64,000 bases of DNA from Labilithrix sp. (GCA_019637155.1 JAHBWE010000005.1:186001-250000), one strand, 5' to 3'. Shown: positions 8,934 to 17,547, counted from the first letter of the stretch. Notes: a model not told the origin generated them from the sequence alone. A program made the numbers and translations.

Positions 8934-9832
8934 CGTCGTCCTCCAAGTCCCATCCGAAAGTGCCGGCGCCGCCGCGCGCGCGCCGCCAAGAGCCCCGAGC
9001 CCATGAAGAGAAACGCCACCCCGTAGGATACGCCTCCCGCCGCCGGCTGCGTCGAGCAGATCCCCGTCGAGGTGGGGAGCTCGTCGCAGCGCTCGCTGTA
9101 GCCGTTCCTCGGCTCCGGGTTGCACGCCGCCTTCGAGTCCGGCGGGTACACCGCGCAGACCGCCTCGACGTCGTCGTCGGAGAGCTTCCGCTGCGCGATC
9201 GAGCCGGGCGAATACGACGCGTACATGACCGCGGTCGACAGCGACGAGTGCGCGATGCCGATGAAGTGCCCGACCTCGTGCGTCATGATCGCCTGGAGGT
9301 CGTATTCGATCTCCTCGTCGTCGATCGTCACGGTGTTGTTCGCCGCGTTGACCTCGATGTCGGCGTCGTAGATCTCGCCCGTGTCGTCGTTGTACGTGAC
9401 GCTCGTCTTCGCGAGGGTCCCGTCGATCCCGCGGTACTTCCAGTCGTTGTCCTGGAAGAGGACGACGTTCACGTTCGGCCCGGTCTTGTTGTACTCGCTC
9501 CGCTTGCACGGGATCGGGTCGCGCTCCTCGAAGGCCATCTTCGCGATCCGGCCGTCGGGGCACTTCACGTCGGTCCAGGCCTGGAACGCGAGGCGGATGA
9601 TGGCGCGCGTGTCGGCGGGATCGAGGTCCTGCGTGCCGAGGCGGTTCGTCGCGTAGCTGAGGCACGAGGTCGGCCAGAACAGCTTCGCCCCCGTCGTCGG
9701 GCACTGGTCCTCGTCGGTCGGGCACTCCTTCGCCGGCGTCGCGCGGCACGACGTCGACCGGCAGAACGCGCCCGCGGGCACCGCCGCGAAGAGCGCAGCG
9801 GCCGCCGCCGCGAGACCGATGAACCGACGCAT
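8930..9832 (-). CDS. Matrixin-type (M10) secreted zinc metalloprotease
   Basis: 300-residue secreted protease. The signal peptide ends ...LFAAVPAGAFC. Six further cysteines lie in the first 60 residues. The zinc motif HEVGHFIGIAHS and a Met-turn TAVMYAS are intact. The C-terminus has a Cys (GICSTQ), a hydrophobic stretch and RARRRR, resembling the MYXO-CTERM sorting signal. The ATG at 9832 was chosen over 9841 because GAGAGAG lies about 9 nt before it, whereas it touches the 9841 ATG. First gene of a three-gene operon with two Cys-rich lipoproteins, which may be its partners or substrates. Confidence 0.87.
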   Translation of the reverse strand: MRRFIGLAAAAAALFAAVPAGAFCRSTSCRATPAKECPTDEDQCPTTGAKLFWPTSCLSYATNRLGTQDLDPADTRAIIRLAFQAWTDVKCPDGRIAKMAFEERDPIPCKRSEYNKTGPNVNVVLFQDNDWKYRGIDGTLAKTSVTYNDDTGEIYDADIEVNAANNTVTIDDEEIEYDLQAIMTHEVGHFIGIAHSSLSTAVMYASYSPGSIAQRKLSDDDVEAVCAVYPPDSKAACNPEPRNGYSERCDELPTSTGICSTQPAAGGVSYGVAFLFMGSGLLAARARRRRHFRMGLGGRR

Positions 9833-9978
9833 CCCCGACATTCTCTCTCGAAACGGTGGGCTGCACGACTGGTGCCAATCTCCTACACCGTCCCCAGCGC
9901 GGTTTTGCCCCGTCGATTGGGCATCCTGGGCCTCTGCCGATCCAGCGACGCCGTTGTCAGTGCCGCGCGTGATGATGA

Positions 9979-10749
9979 CTACTTCGCGATCGCGGCGACG
10001 GCGGCGGCGATGGCGAGGAGCACCGCGAGGACGATCGCGAGGAGCTTGATCGACTGCATCGTCGACGGTCCTGCCTTCGTCGGCGTCTTCGCGTTCGATG
10101 ACGCGCGGCGGACGGGCTTCGCCTCGTCGTCGTCGCGGTCCGCCGTCTCTGCGGCCTCCTGCTCCTCGATCTCCGCGTCGCGCGCCTTCTTGCGTGCCTC
10201 TTTCTTGTCCTTGCCGCGCGTCGAGGTGACCGCGCCGCGCGTCGTAGCCGCGCCGCGCGTCGAGGAGGTCGCGCCGCGTGTCGACGTCGGCGTGACGGAT
10301 GCGGCCTTCTTCTTCGCCTTGCCCTTCTGCTTCTGCCGCATCGCGGCGGCCTTCGCGCGCTGGCGGGCGCGCTTCGCCTCGAGCTTCTGCTTCTTCCGCT
10401 CCTTCCGCGCGGTCGCGCGCTCCTCGCGTGCCTTCTTCGCCGCCGCGAACGCCTCGGGGTCGAGCTTCTCGTCCGGCAGCTCCGGCTCGGGCTCCTCTTC
10501 CTCGTCTTCCTCTTCGTCCTCGGGGAAGAGCTGATCGAGCCACCCTTCGTCGAGCTCGTCGACGTTCGGCGTCGACGCGCGCTCCTCGGTCTCCGTATCG
10601 GTGTCGCCCTCGGCGCTCTCGTCGCCGTCGGCGTCGGCGGCCGCTTCGGTCGCGGCGGCGACCTTCTTGCTCGACGGCTTCGCCCAGCCGTCCTCGAGCT
10701 CTTCGAGGAGATCGCGCGAGCTGTCCTGACGTGAGGGCTGGTCGGGCAT
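9979..10749 (-). CDS. Charged, tail-anchored hypothetical protein
   Basis: 256 residues, family not recognised. Residues 1-105 are acidic (runs of Glu/Asp near 80-95). Residues 105-150 are Lys/Arg-rich helix. A short repeat of TTRGA/STRGA units (~155-178) follows, then another charged helix and a C-terminal hydrophobic segment (LLAIVLAVLLAIAAAVAAIA) ending in Lys, which suggests a tail-anchored membrane protein. The ATG has only a weak Shine-Dalgarno. The start lies about 30 bp downstream of the terminator of the large RNA on the same strand, so its own promoter must be very close, or it depends on read-through. Confidence 0.7.
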   Translation of the reverse strand: MPDQPSRQDSSRDLLEELEDGWAKPSSKKVAAATEAAADADGDESAEGDTDTETEERASTPNVDELDEGWLDQLFPEDEEEDEEEEPEPELPDEKLDPEAFAAAKKAREERATARKERKKQKLEAKRARQRAKAAAMRQKQKGKAKKKAASVTPTSTRGATSSTRGAATTRGAVTSTRGKDKKEARKKARDAEIEEQEAAETADRDDDEAKPVRRASSNAKTPTKAGPSTMQSIKLLAIVLAVLLAIAAAVAAIAK

Positions 10750-10780
10750 GGTTGGGCGCGGAACCTAGTCGAATTGCGAC

Positions 10781-10824
10781 AAAAAGGCGACGAGGACGAA
10801 CCGGTCACCCGGTCGCCCTCGTCG
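10781..10824 (-). terminator. Strong intrinsic terminator of the large minus-strand RNA
   Basis: On the minus strand a near-perfect 16-bp stem (arms 10809-10824 and 10788-10804, GUGA loop, one bulge) begins CGACGAGG, is closed by CCTCGTCG and runs through CC into a five-T tract (10781-10785). It faces away from the noncoding region and lies between that region and the gene at 9979-10749, so it ends transcripts coming from the right. Confidence 0.8.
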
Positions 10825-13245
10825 TCGTTCGCTTTCCGTGGGGGAGCGTCTTAGCGCTCCGCTATCGGTTCCATGACCGATCCCGTTGGACGCTGCGTCC
10901 GGTGACCGTCGTCACCGCCGCCATCGCTCGTATTCGTAGTGGGTGCCTTCGCCTAGAACCCCGGCCCTTCGCGAGACCAGAGGACAGGAGGGTCGACGGA
11001 GCTATTCGCTGCCGCCAGCTTCGACCGAATCACCGCGCGGCGCACCTCTGAGACCGACGCCTTTTCAGCGCCGAGGATGCGAACTCCCCGTGGACCTTCT
11101 CGGACCTTGTGGAGCCTTCACCGAACCGTGTCGATCTCTGACGTTCTCGTCGTCACCCGCAGGCACACCCGAGTCGGATTCCTTTCCGCCCGATGTGCTG
11201 GCCTATCGTCAGCGCGGTGACACCCGGTTTCCCGAATGCCGCCGGAGGCTGAGGAGGAGTTGACCTGCTGGTCAGAGGACCCCGCGCCGCCCTGCTGGTT
11301 GAGAGCAAGACGGGCAAAAGCCCGAGAACGCCTTCCGTCGTATTGCGACTTCACGAGCCGAGACCCATGAACGGAATGCCGCGGGAACCCTGTTCAGATC
11401 CTCTAGGCACTCCCGCACCGTTTCGCCCTTTACCCATCCGCGCCCGTACGTCAGGCGGTGCTACGGATTTCCTTCCGGCTAGCGCCCTCTTTGCCCACCG
11501 TCCGACCTTGCGATCGACCGGTGAAGAAGACGCGCGATGCGTCGAACCGACTTCTGCCACCCAAACGAACTACGTGCACCCGCACCTCGCGCGTTCCCGA
11601 CTCGCTTCGCTGGTTACCCAGCGCGGACGTCCCACGGAGACTAAGGCTCCGTACGACACGATCGGGGGACCGAGTGTTTCACGACACCCGAGACCGCTTC
11701 GGCGGATCGTCACTGCGTGCTGACCTCGAGCTCTAATCCCTCGCGGGCTGGAGACACGAGCGTGGGCGTTTTCTTCCCACGACACTCAGGCGACCGAGCC
11801 TCTGACACCCCTGTCGCGATCTCTCAGTTACATCCTCAGCGCTTCGTCGAGCTTCCCCGACGTTGCCTGCTTCTTTGTCTTGGCCGCCCGCCCGCGTTTT
11901 TACGGGTTAGGACGGATCGGAGGATGTGGAGACCGCCGGAGACCACCGCTGACGCCTGCTCGTGAAAGCCGACGCCCCGTTGTGATCCGGGATGCCTTCC
12001 ATCGACAGGGACCCTTCGTAGGATCCGGTGGCCATTACAGCCCCGGTCCCGCGACCGACACACCGCCTTTCGGGCGATGGGCCGACCGCCGATGACGCTC
12101 TCGCGCCACCTGGGTCTTCGTCCGGACCCCTCCCGTTCACTCGGGAGCCTGGCCGGAACCCCGACGTCGCTTCGCCCGCCGTACCCGCCGATGGTTTCAC
12201 CCACCGCCGTTCACTTCGAGCTAGGTCCCCGTTCACTCGACCCTGCCGCAGTTTTTGCTGCGCGAATGCCGAGCTTATTCGAGACCAGACGCCGCCTGAC
12301 GACTTCTGCAACTGCACAACGACGTGCGGGCAACCAAACCTCGACTCTCATGTCCTCGCAGGGACGATGGCCTCGACCACCTTCCTTTTCTGACCCACCA
12401 CGCCTCTCCCTTGCGAGAGCGGTGATGAGCGGCGAGCCGCACGACGTCCGCTTCGACGACCCCGGTGCTGGTTCCTCCCGCTTGCGCAGGTTTGCCCAGC
12501 CGCGATGCCTCCGAGAGCGCCCCGCCACCGCCCGGTTGCCCGAACGATGCATAGCGAGGATCGACGCGTACGGGTCGAAGGACCGAGCGAAGGACGCGTC
12601 CCGTAACGCATGCGACGGTGTCCCGTGCCTGCGTCCGGTGCCTACGCTTGAAGTGGCGTAGGCCGACGGCGTTCCCCTCCTCGGCGACCTCCGGACATCC
12701 GCTGTCACCGGCGCGCTCGTTGACCGCGGAGGAAGCCGCTGCCACCGATACGAGCCGACCTAGGCCTTCGTTCCGACGACGCCCCGCGAAGAGCGCCGCC
12801 TTCCGGAAAACCGGGATGCCTTCTACCGTCACGACACGCGAAGGAAATTCATCGCGGAGAGATTGCTCCCTCCGGCCTTCGCGCCGGCTCTCCCGCTCAC
12901 GCCGCCCACACTTTTTCCCCAGGCTGGGGAGAGTGCTTGGAAGGGCATTGCGAGTGTCACGGTACGGTCACCCGCGATCCGTGACGGTCCACCCGCAGGT
13001 GGTTCGAGAGTACAGACACCTTTTTCACTCCCCGAGACCGTGCCTGGGACTGACGACCCAAGCACGCCGGGAAGCTCGACCGACTCGGCCGTCGACGGGA
13101 GCTGATTGCCCCGCTCGCACCGATGCCGGACGCAGCGCCTAGACGGCTTCTACGACCGAGAGTTCGTGGCCCGATGTGCCGCGAACTTCATGAGCGGTTT
13201 ATGCCCCACGGCGCCGAGACTCGCAAGACAAAAATTCGCCGCTCA
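10781..13245 (-). ncRNA. Candidate giant structured noncoding RNA (~2.46 kb), unrecognised family
   Basis: No frame on either strand has host-like codon use or a recognisable protein; all reading frames are short and shadow-like. On the minus strand the sequence behaves like a folded RNA. A 12-bp perfect complement (13126-13137 with 10891-10902) closes a 2.25-kb interior. An 11-bp helix with a 3-nt bulge (12954-12964 with 12824-12837) closes a ~140-nt domain. Local hairpins include 13040-13065 (9 bp), 12989-13002 (UGCG loop), 12640-12663 (8 bp), 12130-12147, 12045-12056, 11634-11652, 11608-11623 (GUAA loop), 11381-11416 and 11311-11324 (UUUU loop). A strong terminator ends it at 10781. The 5' end is set from a candidate promoter and is uncertain. 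I found no 16S, 23S, RNase P, tmRNA or group I/II intron signatures. Confidence 0.6.
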
Positions 13246-13250
13246 ATCAC

Positions 13251-13450
13251 TTTTTTATCCACAAGGTTATCCACACCCCAACACGGAGCCCGGTCACGCC
13301 GTACCGTCGTGGTCTCGTAAATTACGGCTGATCTTGCGCGTGGCACCTCGGCCCCGCTCCCGGCTTGTGGAAAACAATGATGTTTGATGCGAGGCATGAT
13401 GCCGATAAACTCGTTTGTTTGTTGAATTGAATAGGATGTTTGATTTCTCC
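13251..13450. other. DnaA-box cluster with adjacent AT-rich tract (possible replication origin)
   Basis: Two perfect DnaA boxes TTATCCACA lie in the same orientation at 13255-13263 and 13267-13275, 3 bp apart. A relaxed box in the opposite orientation (TGTGGAAAA) is at 13366-13374. Beside it, 13371-13446 is markedly AT-rich for this genome, as expected of a DNA unwinding element. No dnaA, dnaN, gyrB or rpmH is in the window, so a DnaA-regulated promoter is the main alternative to an origin. Confidence 0.45.
13253..13281 (-). promoter_or_regulatory. Candidate promoter of the large RNA, overlapped by DnaA boxes
   Basis: On the minus strand TTGGGG (13281-13276) and ATAAAA (13258-13253) are separated by 17 bp, giving transcription from about 13245. 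The two perfect DnaA boxes lie on the spacer and -10 element, so DnaA binding would be expected to block or modulate this promoter. The -35 and -10 match consensus only moderately. Confidence 0.35.
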
Positions 13451-13720
13451 GGCCGGGCAAGCGCGCGGCCGCCATTTCGCAGCGCGCAGCGGCACCGCTC
13501 CGTCACGCGATCGTTTCACGCACCGCCTCACCGCCGACGCGAGCTTGGCGCTCACCAGACTGCGGTCCGAAACCGTCACATCGCCGAGACCCGGAGCTGT
13601 CCACAGCCCAACTTCCTCGGCGCGGGTCGTGGAGAACTGTTCCGCTGGTGGAACAATCTGTGTCGGGCGCGCTGCTTGTTCCGGCGTGGAGCGCGTTGCA
13701 CCTTGAGGGGCATGGCACGG

Positions 13721-14512
13721 ATGCCGACGCTCTTCATTCCGCACGGGGGTGGGCCGTGCTTCTTCATGGACTGGACGATGGGGCCTGCGGATACGTGGGA
13801 GCGCATGCGGGGCTGGCTCGAAGGGCTCGCGGCGTCGTTGCCGGAGGAGCCGAAGGCGATCCTCGTCGTCTCCGGGCACTGGGAGAGCGACGTGCCGACG
13901 GTGATGACCTCGGCCGCGCCGCCGCTCTACTTCGACTACTACGGTTTCCCCAAGCACACGTACGAGCTCACGTGGCCGGCGCCGGGCTCCCCCGCGCTCG
14001 CGGAGCGCGTGCGCGGGTTGTTGCAGGGTGCAGGTATCTCGTCGAAGAGCGACGAGGCGCGCGGGTTCGACCATGGCGTCTTCGTGCCGCTCAAGGTCGC
14101 GTTCCCCGACGCGGCGATCCCCACCGTGCAGCTCTCGCTCCAGTCGACGCTCGACCCGGCGCAGCACCTCGCGATCGGGCGCGCGCTCGCGCCGCTGCGC
14201 GACGAAGGCGTGCTCATCGTCGGGAGCGGCATGAGCTATCACAACATGCGCGGCTTCATGAGCGGCGGCGGGCGCGCGGCGTCGGAGAAGTTCGACGCTT
14301 GGCTCGCCGACGCGGTGGAGCGCGCGCCCGTGGAGCGCGAGGCCGCGCTCGTCGGATGGGCCGCGGCCCCCGCGGCACGCGAGAGCCACCCGCGCGAAGA
14401 GCACCTCCTCCCGCTCATGGTCGCCGCCGGCGCCGGCGCCGGCGACCCAGGCAAGCGCATCTTCCGTGACGACGTGATGGGCGTCTTCGTCTCCGCCGTC
14501 CAGTTCGGCTGA
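13721..14512 (+). CDS. DODA-type extradiol ring-opening dioxygenase (LigB/YgiD family)
   Basis: 263-residue enzyme starting MPTLFIPHGGGPCFF. The PHGGGP loop, SGHWES, FDHGVFVPL and GSGMSYHN are the conserved histidine-bearing segments of the 4,5-DOPA dioxygenase / LigB fold, which binds one Fe(II) or Zn and cleaves catechols extradiol. Length is typical (~260). Start 13721 was preferred over 13712 because GAGGGG (13705-13710) is ten bases before it and only one base before the other. The ~470 bp upstream hold the DnaA-box region. It is convergent with the cytochrome at 14588 across one copy of repeat R1. The physiological catechol is unknown. Confidence 0.88.
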   Translation: MPTLFIPHGGGPCFFMDWTMGPADTWERMRGWLEGLAASLPEEPKAILVVSGHWESDVPTVMTSAAPPLYFDYYGFPKHTYELTWPAPGSPALAERVRGLLQGAGISSKSDEARGFDHGVFVPLKVAFPDAAIPTVQLSLQSTLDPAQHLAIGRALAPLRDEGVLIVGSGMSYHNMRGFMSGGGRAASEKFDAWLADAVERAPVEREAALVGWAAAPAARESHPREEHLLPLMVAAGAGAGDPGKRIFRDDVMGVFVSAVQFG

Positions 14513-14558
14513 ACACGCCCCCAAACCGCGCAACGCAAGGCGAGCACCGTGCGCGCGC

Positions 14559-14585
14559 GGGGGTGTCGGGGGCGAAGCCCCTGAC
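14559..14585. repeat. R1 palindromic element, single copy
   Basis: A GGGTGTCGGGGGCGAAGCC-type sequence whose core GGGGC-GAA-GCCCC forms a hairpin. The same core recurs in the array at 51862-52345. It lies between two convergent genes, so it may act as a bidirectional terminator. Confidence 0.6.
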
Positions 14586-14587
14586 CG

Positions 14588-16099
14588 TCACAGCGTCTTC
14601 AAGTATTCGAGGACTGCGTGGCGATCGTCGCGGTCGAGGGACGAGAGGTAGACGTGGCCGGCGGTAGAGAAGCCGGGCGTCGAGGCGTCGATGGCGTATT
14701 CGCTGGGGCGGAGCTCGCGCGGCGGGCCGTCGTCGACCTCGTAGCGGACGCCGATGCGGTCGAGGTCGTAGAGGCCCTTCGTGTCGACGATGACCCTGCG
14801 GGGTCGCTCCGCCGGCGGCGTCGCGAGCACCTCGAGGCTCGGCCACTGGCCGGCGTGGCCGAAGACGCCGCGCGCCCAGACGTCGAGCAGGATCGGTGGG
14901 ACGTAGCCGCCCGTGTTCCGCACCGCGGTGTAGCCCTTCGTCGGCGCGAAGTCGTTCGCGGCCTGGACGAACGACGGCGTGACCGCGTCGAGGCGCGCGC
15001 GATCGGTGCCGATGACGTCGATCGGGACCACGCGCTCGCGGTAGCTGACGCGCATCTCGTCGCCGTGATCGACGTAGTAGCCGTGGCAGTGCGCGCACGT
15101 GTCGTCGAACACCGCCTTGCCGCGCTCGGCGCGCGCGCGGTCGATCGCGCCGGGGAAGGGGAGCTTGCGCGTGTAGCCGCGGAGGTAGAGGTACACGCTC
15201 GTCGAGATGTGCGGATGCGAGACGTACCACTCGGGCCGCACGCCGAAGAGGAAGTCCGCCTCGAGCACGAGCGTCTGCGGTGAGCCGAAGCCCGAGCCGT
15301 CGTACGAGAGCGTCTCGCGGTACGGGAAGCTCCGCACGTCGGGGACCTTCGCCCAGCCGATCGTCTCCGGCATCGCGATCGGCCGCTTGACCCACGGCTC
15401 GAGGCCGAGCGCGAAGCTCTCGATCGTCGCCATCCGGCCGGGGAGGGCCTGCTCGAAGCGCCGCACGCTCGACGCGCGCTTCTTCGCGCCGGACCGGAAC
15501 GCGGAGACGGTCGCGTCGACGATCGGCTTTCGCATGTTCTCGGGCCACGGCACGCGCCACTCGCGCGCGCGCTTCGTCGCGATCTCGAGGATGCGCTCCT
15601 CCGAGAGGCGCGGGCTCGTGCCGATGCGCATGAGCGCGCTCAGGTACGCGTGCGGGCGCACCGACTTGCTGCCGAGGCCCGTCACGACGAGGTCGCCCGA
15701 CGCGAGGCGGATCCGCTCCGCGTGGCACATCGTGCAGTTGCCGACGACCCATTGCACGCTCGTGTTCGGATCGGTCGTGAGATGAAAGCCGATCGGCGGA
15801 GCGCGCGGATCGCCCTTCGCCGCGGGGGCGGGGATCATCCCGAACCGCTCCGCGAACGCCGTCCAGTCCGCGCCGAGGTCGGGGAAGTCCTCCATCAACG
15901 CGAGGAAGACCGGGTACGCCATGCCGGCCGCGTACGGATCGCCGCCGCCGGCGCGGAGGAAGTACTCCTCGCCGGCCTGCGCCGAGATCGGACGCTCCCG
16001 GTACTCGACCGGGCTCGACATCGTCGGCGCGCACGCGGCGGCGGCGAGCGCGGCGAGGACGGCGATCCGGCGAAGGACGGGCGTCATGGCGGCACGCAT
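14588..16099 (-). CDS. Di-heme c-type cytochrome lipoprotein
   Basis: 503 residues. The signal sequence ends ...LAALAAAAC, a lipobox-like site, placing it on the periplasmic face of a membrane. Two c-heme motifs are present: CTMCH (~residue 120) and CAHCH (~residue 335). The spacing and length fit large di-heme cytochromes of the MauG/RoxA-related kind rather than small electron carriers, but the catalytic residues of those enzymes could not be confirmed. Start 16099 was chosen because GAGGTGAT lies about six bases upstream; the longer frame to 16129 has none. Stands alone on its strand. Confidence 0.8.
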   Translation of the reverse strand: MRAAMTPVLRRIAVLAALAAAACAPTMSSPVEYRERPISAQAGEEYFLRAGGGDPYAAGMAYPVFLALMEDFPDLGADWTAFAERFGMIPAPAAKGDPRAPPIGFHLTTDPNTSVQWVVGNCTMCHAERIRLASGDLVVTGLGSKSVRPHAYLSALMRIGTSPRLSEERILEIATKRAREWRVPWPENMRKPIVDATVSAFRSGAKKRASSVRRFEQALPGRMATIESFALGLEPWVKRPIAMPETIGWAKVPDVRSFPYRETLSYDGSGFGSPQTLVLEADFLFGVRPEWYVSHPHISTSVYLYLRGYTRKLPFPGAIDRARAERGKAVFDDTCAHCHGYYVDHGDEMRVSYRERVVPIDVIGTDRARLDAVTPSFVQAANDFAPTKGYTAVRNTGGYVPPILLDVWARGVFGHAGQWPSLEVLATPPAERPRRVIVDTKGLYDLDRIGVRYEVDDGPPRELRPSEYAIDASTPGFSTAGHVYLSSLDRDDRHAVLEYLKTL

Positions 16100-16266
16100 G
16101 ATTCGATCACCTCGGCGGCTCCTCGCCAACCTGAAAGACTCACCCGCTCTCGACCCCGGCCGCCGCCGGTCGCCTCGAGCTCAGCAACGCGTGCCGCTCC
16201 GGGATGGAAACCGCCGCGGCCCGAACGAGCGGCTCGTCACGAACCCCGAGTGCCGCTGAGCGCGCG

Positions 16267-17547
16267 TTACTTCAAGAACGCGATCGCGGCGTCGATCTCC
16301 TTGATCCGCTCGTCGCCGCGCGTCACCGCGTCCTTGTACTCGGCCTTGCCCTTCGCGCGATCGAGGAAGGACTCGAAGCTCTTGCGCGCGCGCTCGAGGC
16401 TCGCGATGCTCTCGCTCTTCGGCGCGCCGGTCTTGGTGAGGAACTCCTGCCGGAGGATGCCCTCGTTGAAGTAGGCGTCGGGCCGGTTCGGATCGATCTT
16501 CTTCGCCGCGTCGAGCTCCCCCTGCACCGCGTCGAGGCGCCGCGCGTAGTCCGGCTCGTTGCCGGTGAGCGGACCGCGCAGCGCGAGCGCGAGGCCGAGG
16601 TGCGCGTCGTAGTCGTTCGGGCGCAGCGCCACCGCCGCGCGGTACGCCGCCTCCGCCTGCGCGAAGCCGCGGAAGCCGAGGTTCACCGCCGCGTAGTTCA
16701 TGTGCGCCTCGAAGAAGCGCGCGTCGAGCTTCCGCGCGGCGCCGAACTCCGCGACCGCGCCGTTCACCTGACCGAGCGCCATGTGCACGAGGCCGGCGGT
16801 GTTGTGGATCGGGGCGTAGCTCGGATCGCGCGCGATCGCCTGCGCGCAGACGAGCGCGGCGAGCTCGAGCTCCTGCACGTTCGCCTTCTTGCCTTTGCCG
16901 GCGCGCCGCTCGGCGAGCTTCAGGTAGTAGAGCGCGAGCTGGTTCTTCGCCGGCATGTGGGCGTCGTCGATCGCGAGCGCGCGCTGCAGGTTCAGCTTCG
17001 CGCAGTCGAGGTCGTCCTTGCAGCCCTCGCCGCCCCGCGGGCCGCCGCGCGCCATCTGCACGGTGGCGAGGTCGACGAGCGCGGGCACGTTCTGGAAGCG
17101 CGCGGCGGTGACCGCGTCCGAGAGCGCGGCGATCGCGCGATCGGCGTCGCCGTCGGCCTTGTACTGGTAGAGCGCGAGCTGCGCGCGCGCGTGATGGAGC
17201 GACGGATCGATCTTGAGCGCGCTCTCGAGCCGCGCCTTCGCCCTCGGCTCGTCGGCGCAGCGCTGGTAGGCGAGGGCCGCGTTGTAGAGGGCCTGCGCGT
17301 TCGTCCCGATCGCCTCGAAGGCGCGCGCGACCTCGGCGCAGACCACCGGCGTCCAGTCGTTCGCGCGGTCGTGCGCGACGAGCTTCTCGACCGCCGCCGC
17401 GAGCTTGGCCTCCTCGTCCGGCGTCGGCGCGGGCACGGGCCGCGGCCCCGGCGCGACGGCGGGGGTCGAGCCCGCGTTCGTGTTGGCGCCGCAGGCGGCG
17501 GAGAACAGGAGGAGGAGCGCACCGGCGAGCCGGACCGTCTTGGTCAT
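16267..17547 (-). CDS. TPR-repeat lipoprotein
   Basis: 426 residues. The signal ends ...ALLLLFSAAC (lipobox), followed by a Pro/Ala linker and then helical tetratricopeptide repeats from ~45 to the end (units such as AQALYNAALAYQRCADEPRA and APIHNTAGLVHMALGQVNGA). TPR lipoproteins of this size occur in myxobacterial envelope complexes, including gliding machinery; a scaffold role is inferred and no specific orthologue can be claimed. A GTG at 17562 is a possible alternative start. It is divergent from the phosphoesterase at 17603 with a ~55-bp gap that must hold both promoters. Confidence 0.82.
   Translation of the reverse strand: MTKTVRLAGALLLLFSAACGANTNAGSTPAVAPGPRPVPAPTPDEEAKLAAAVEKLVAHDRANDWTPVVCAEVARAFEAIGTNAQALYNAALAYQRCADEPRAKARLESALKIDPSLHHARAQLALYQYKADGDADRAIAALSDAVTAARFQNVPALVDLATVQMARGGPRGGEGCKDDLDCAKLNLQRALAIDDAHMPAKNQLALYYLKLAERRAGKGKKANVQELELAALVCAQAIARDPSYAPIHNTAGLVHMALGQVNGAVAEFGAARKLDARFFEAHMNYAAVNLGFRGFAQAEAAYRAAVALRPNDYDAHLGLALALRGPLTGNEPDYARRLDAVQGELDAAKKIDPNRPDAYFNEGILRQEFLTKTGAPKSESIASLERARKSFESFLDRAKGKAEYKDAVTRGDERIKEIDAAIAFLK

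Noticed and set aside
11836..12832. Short frames of 120-195 codons within the noncoding region as genes
   Set aside because: Basic, Ser/Arg/Pro-rich random-looking translations on both strands, no Shine-Dalgarno, and codon use unlike the neighbours.
10891..13137. Transposon interpretation of the 12-bp inverted repeat
   Set aside because: No transposase remnant and no flanking target duplication seen; the internal hairpins and terminator fit an RNA better. Kept as the alternative hypothesis.
10781..13245. rRNA, RNase P RNA, tmRNA or self-splicing intron in the noncoding region
   Set aside because: Looked for universal 16S/23S core sequences, the RNase P and tmRNA conserved blocks and a group II domain V on both strands; none was seen.
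13590..13610. Further DnaA box near 13599 (CTGTCCACAG)
   Set aside because: Two or more mismatches to TTATCCACA; likely chance.
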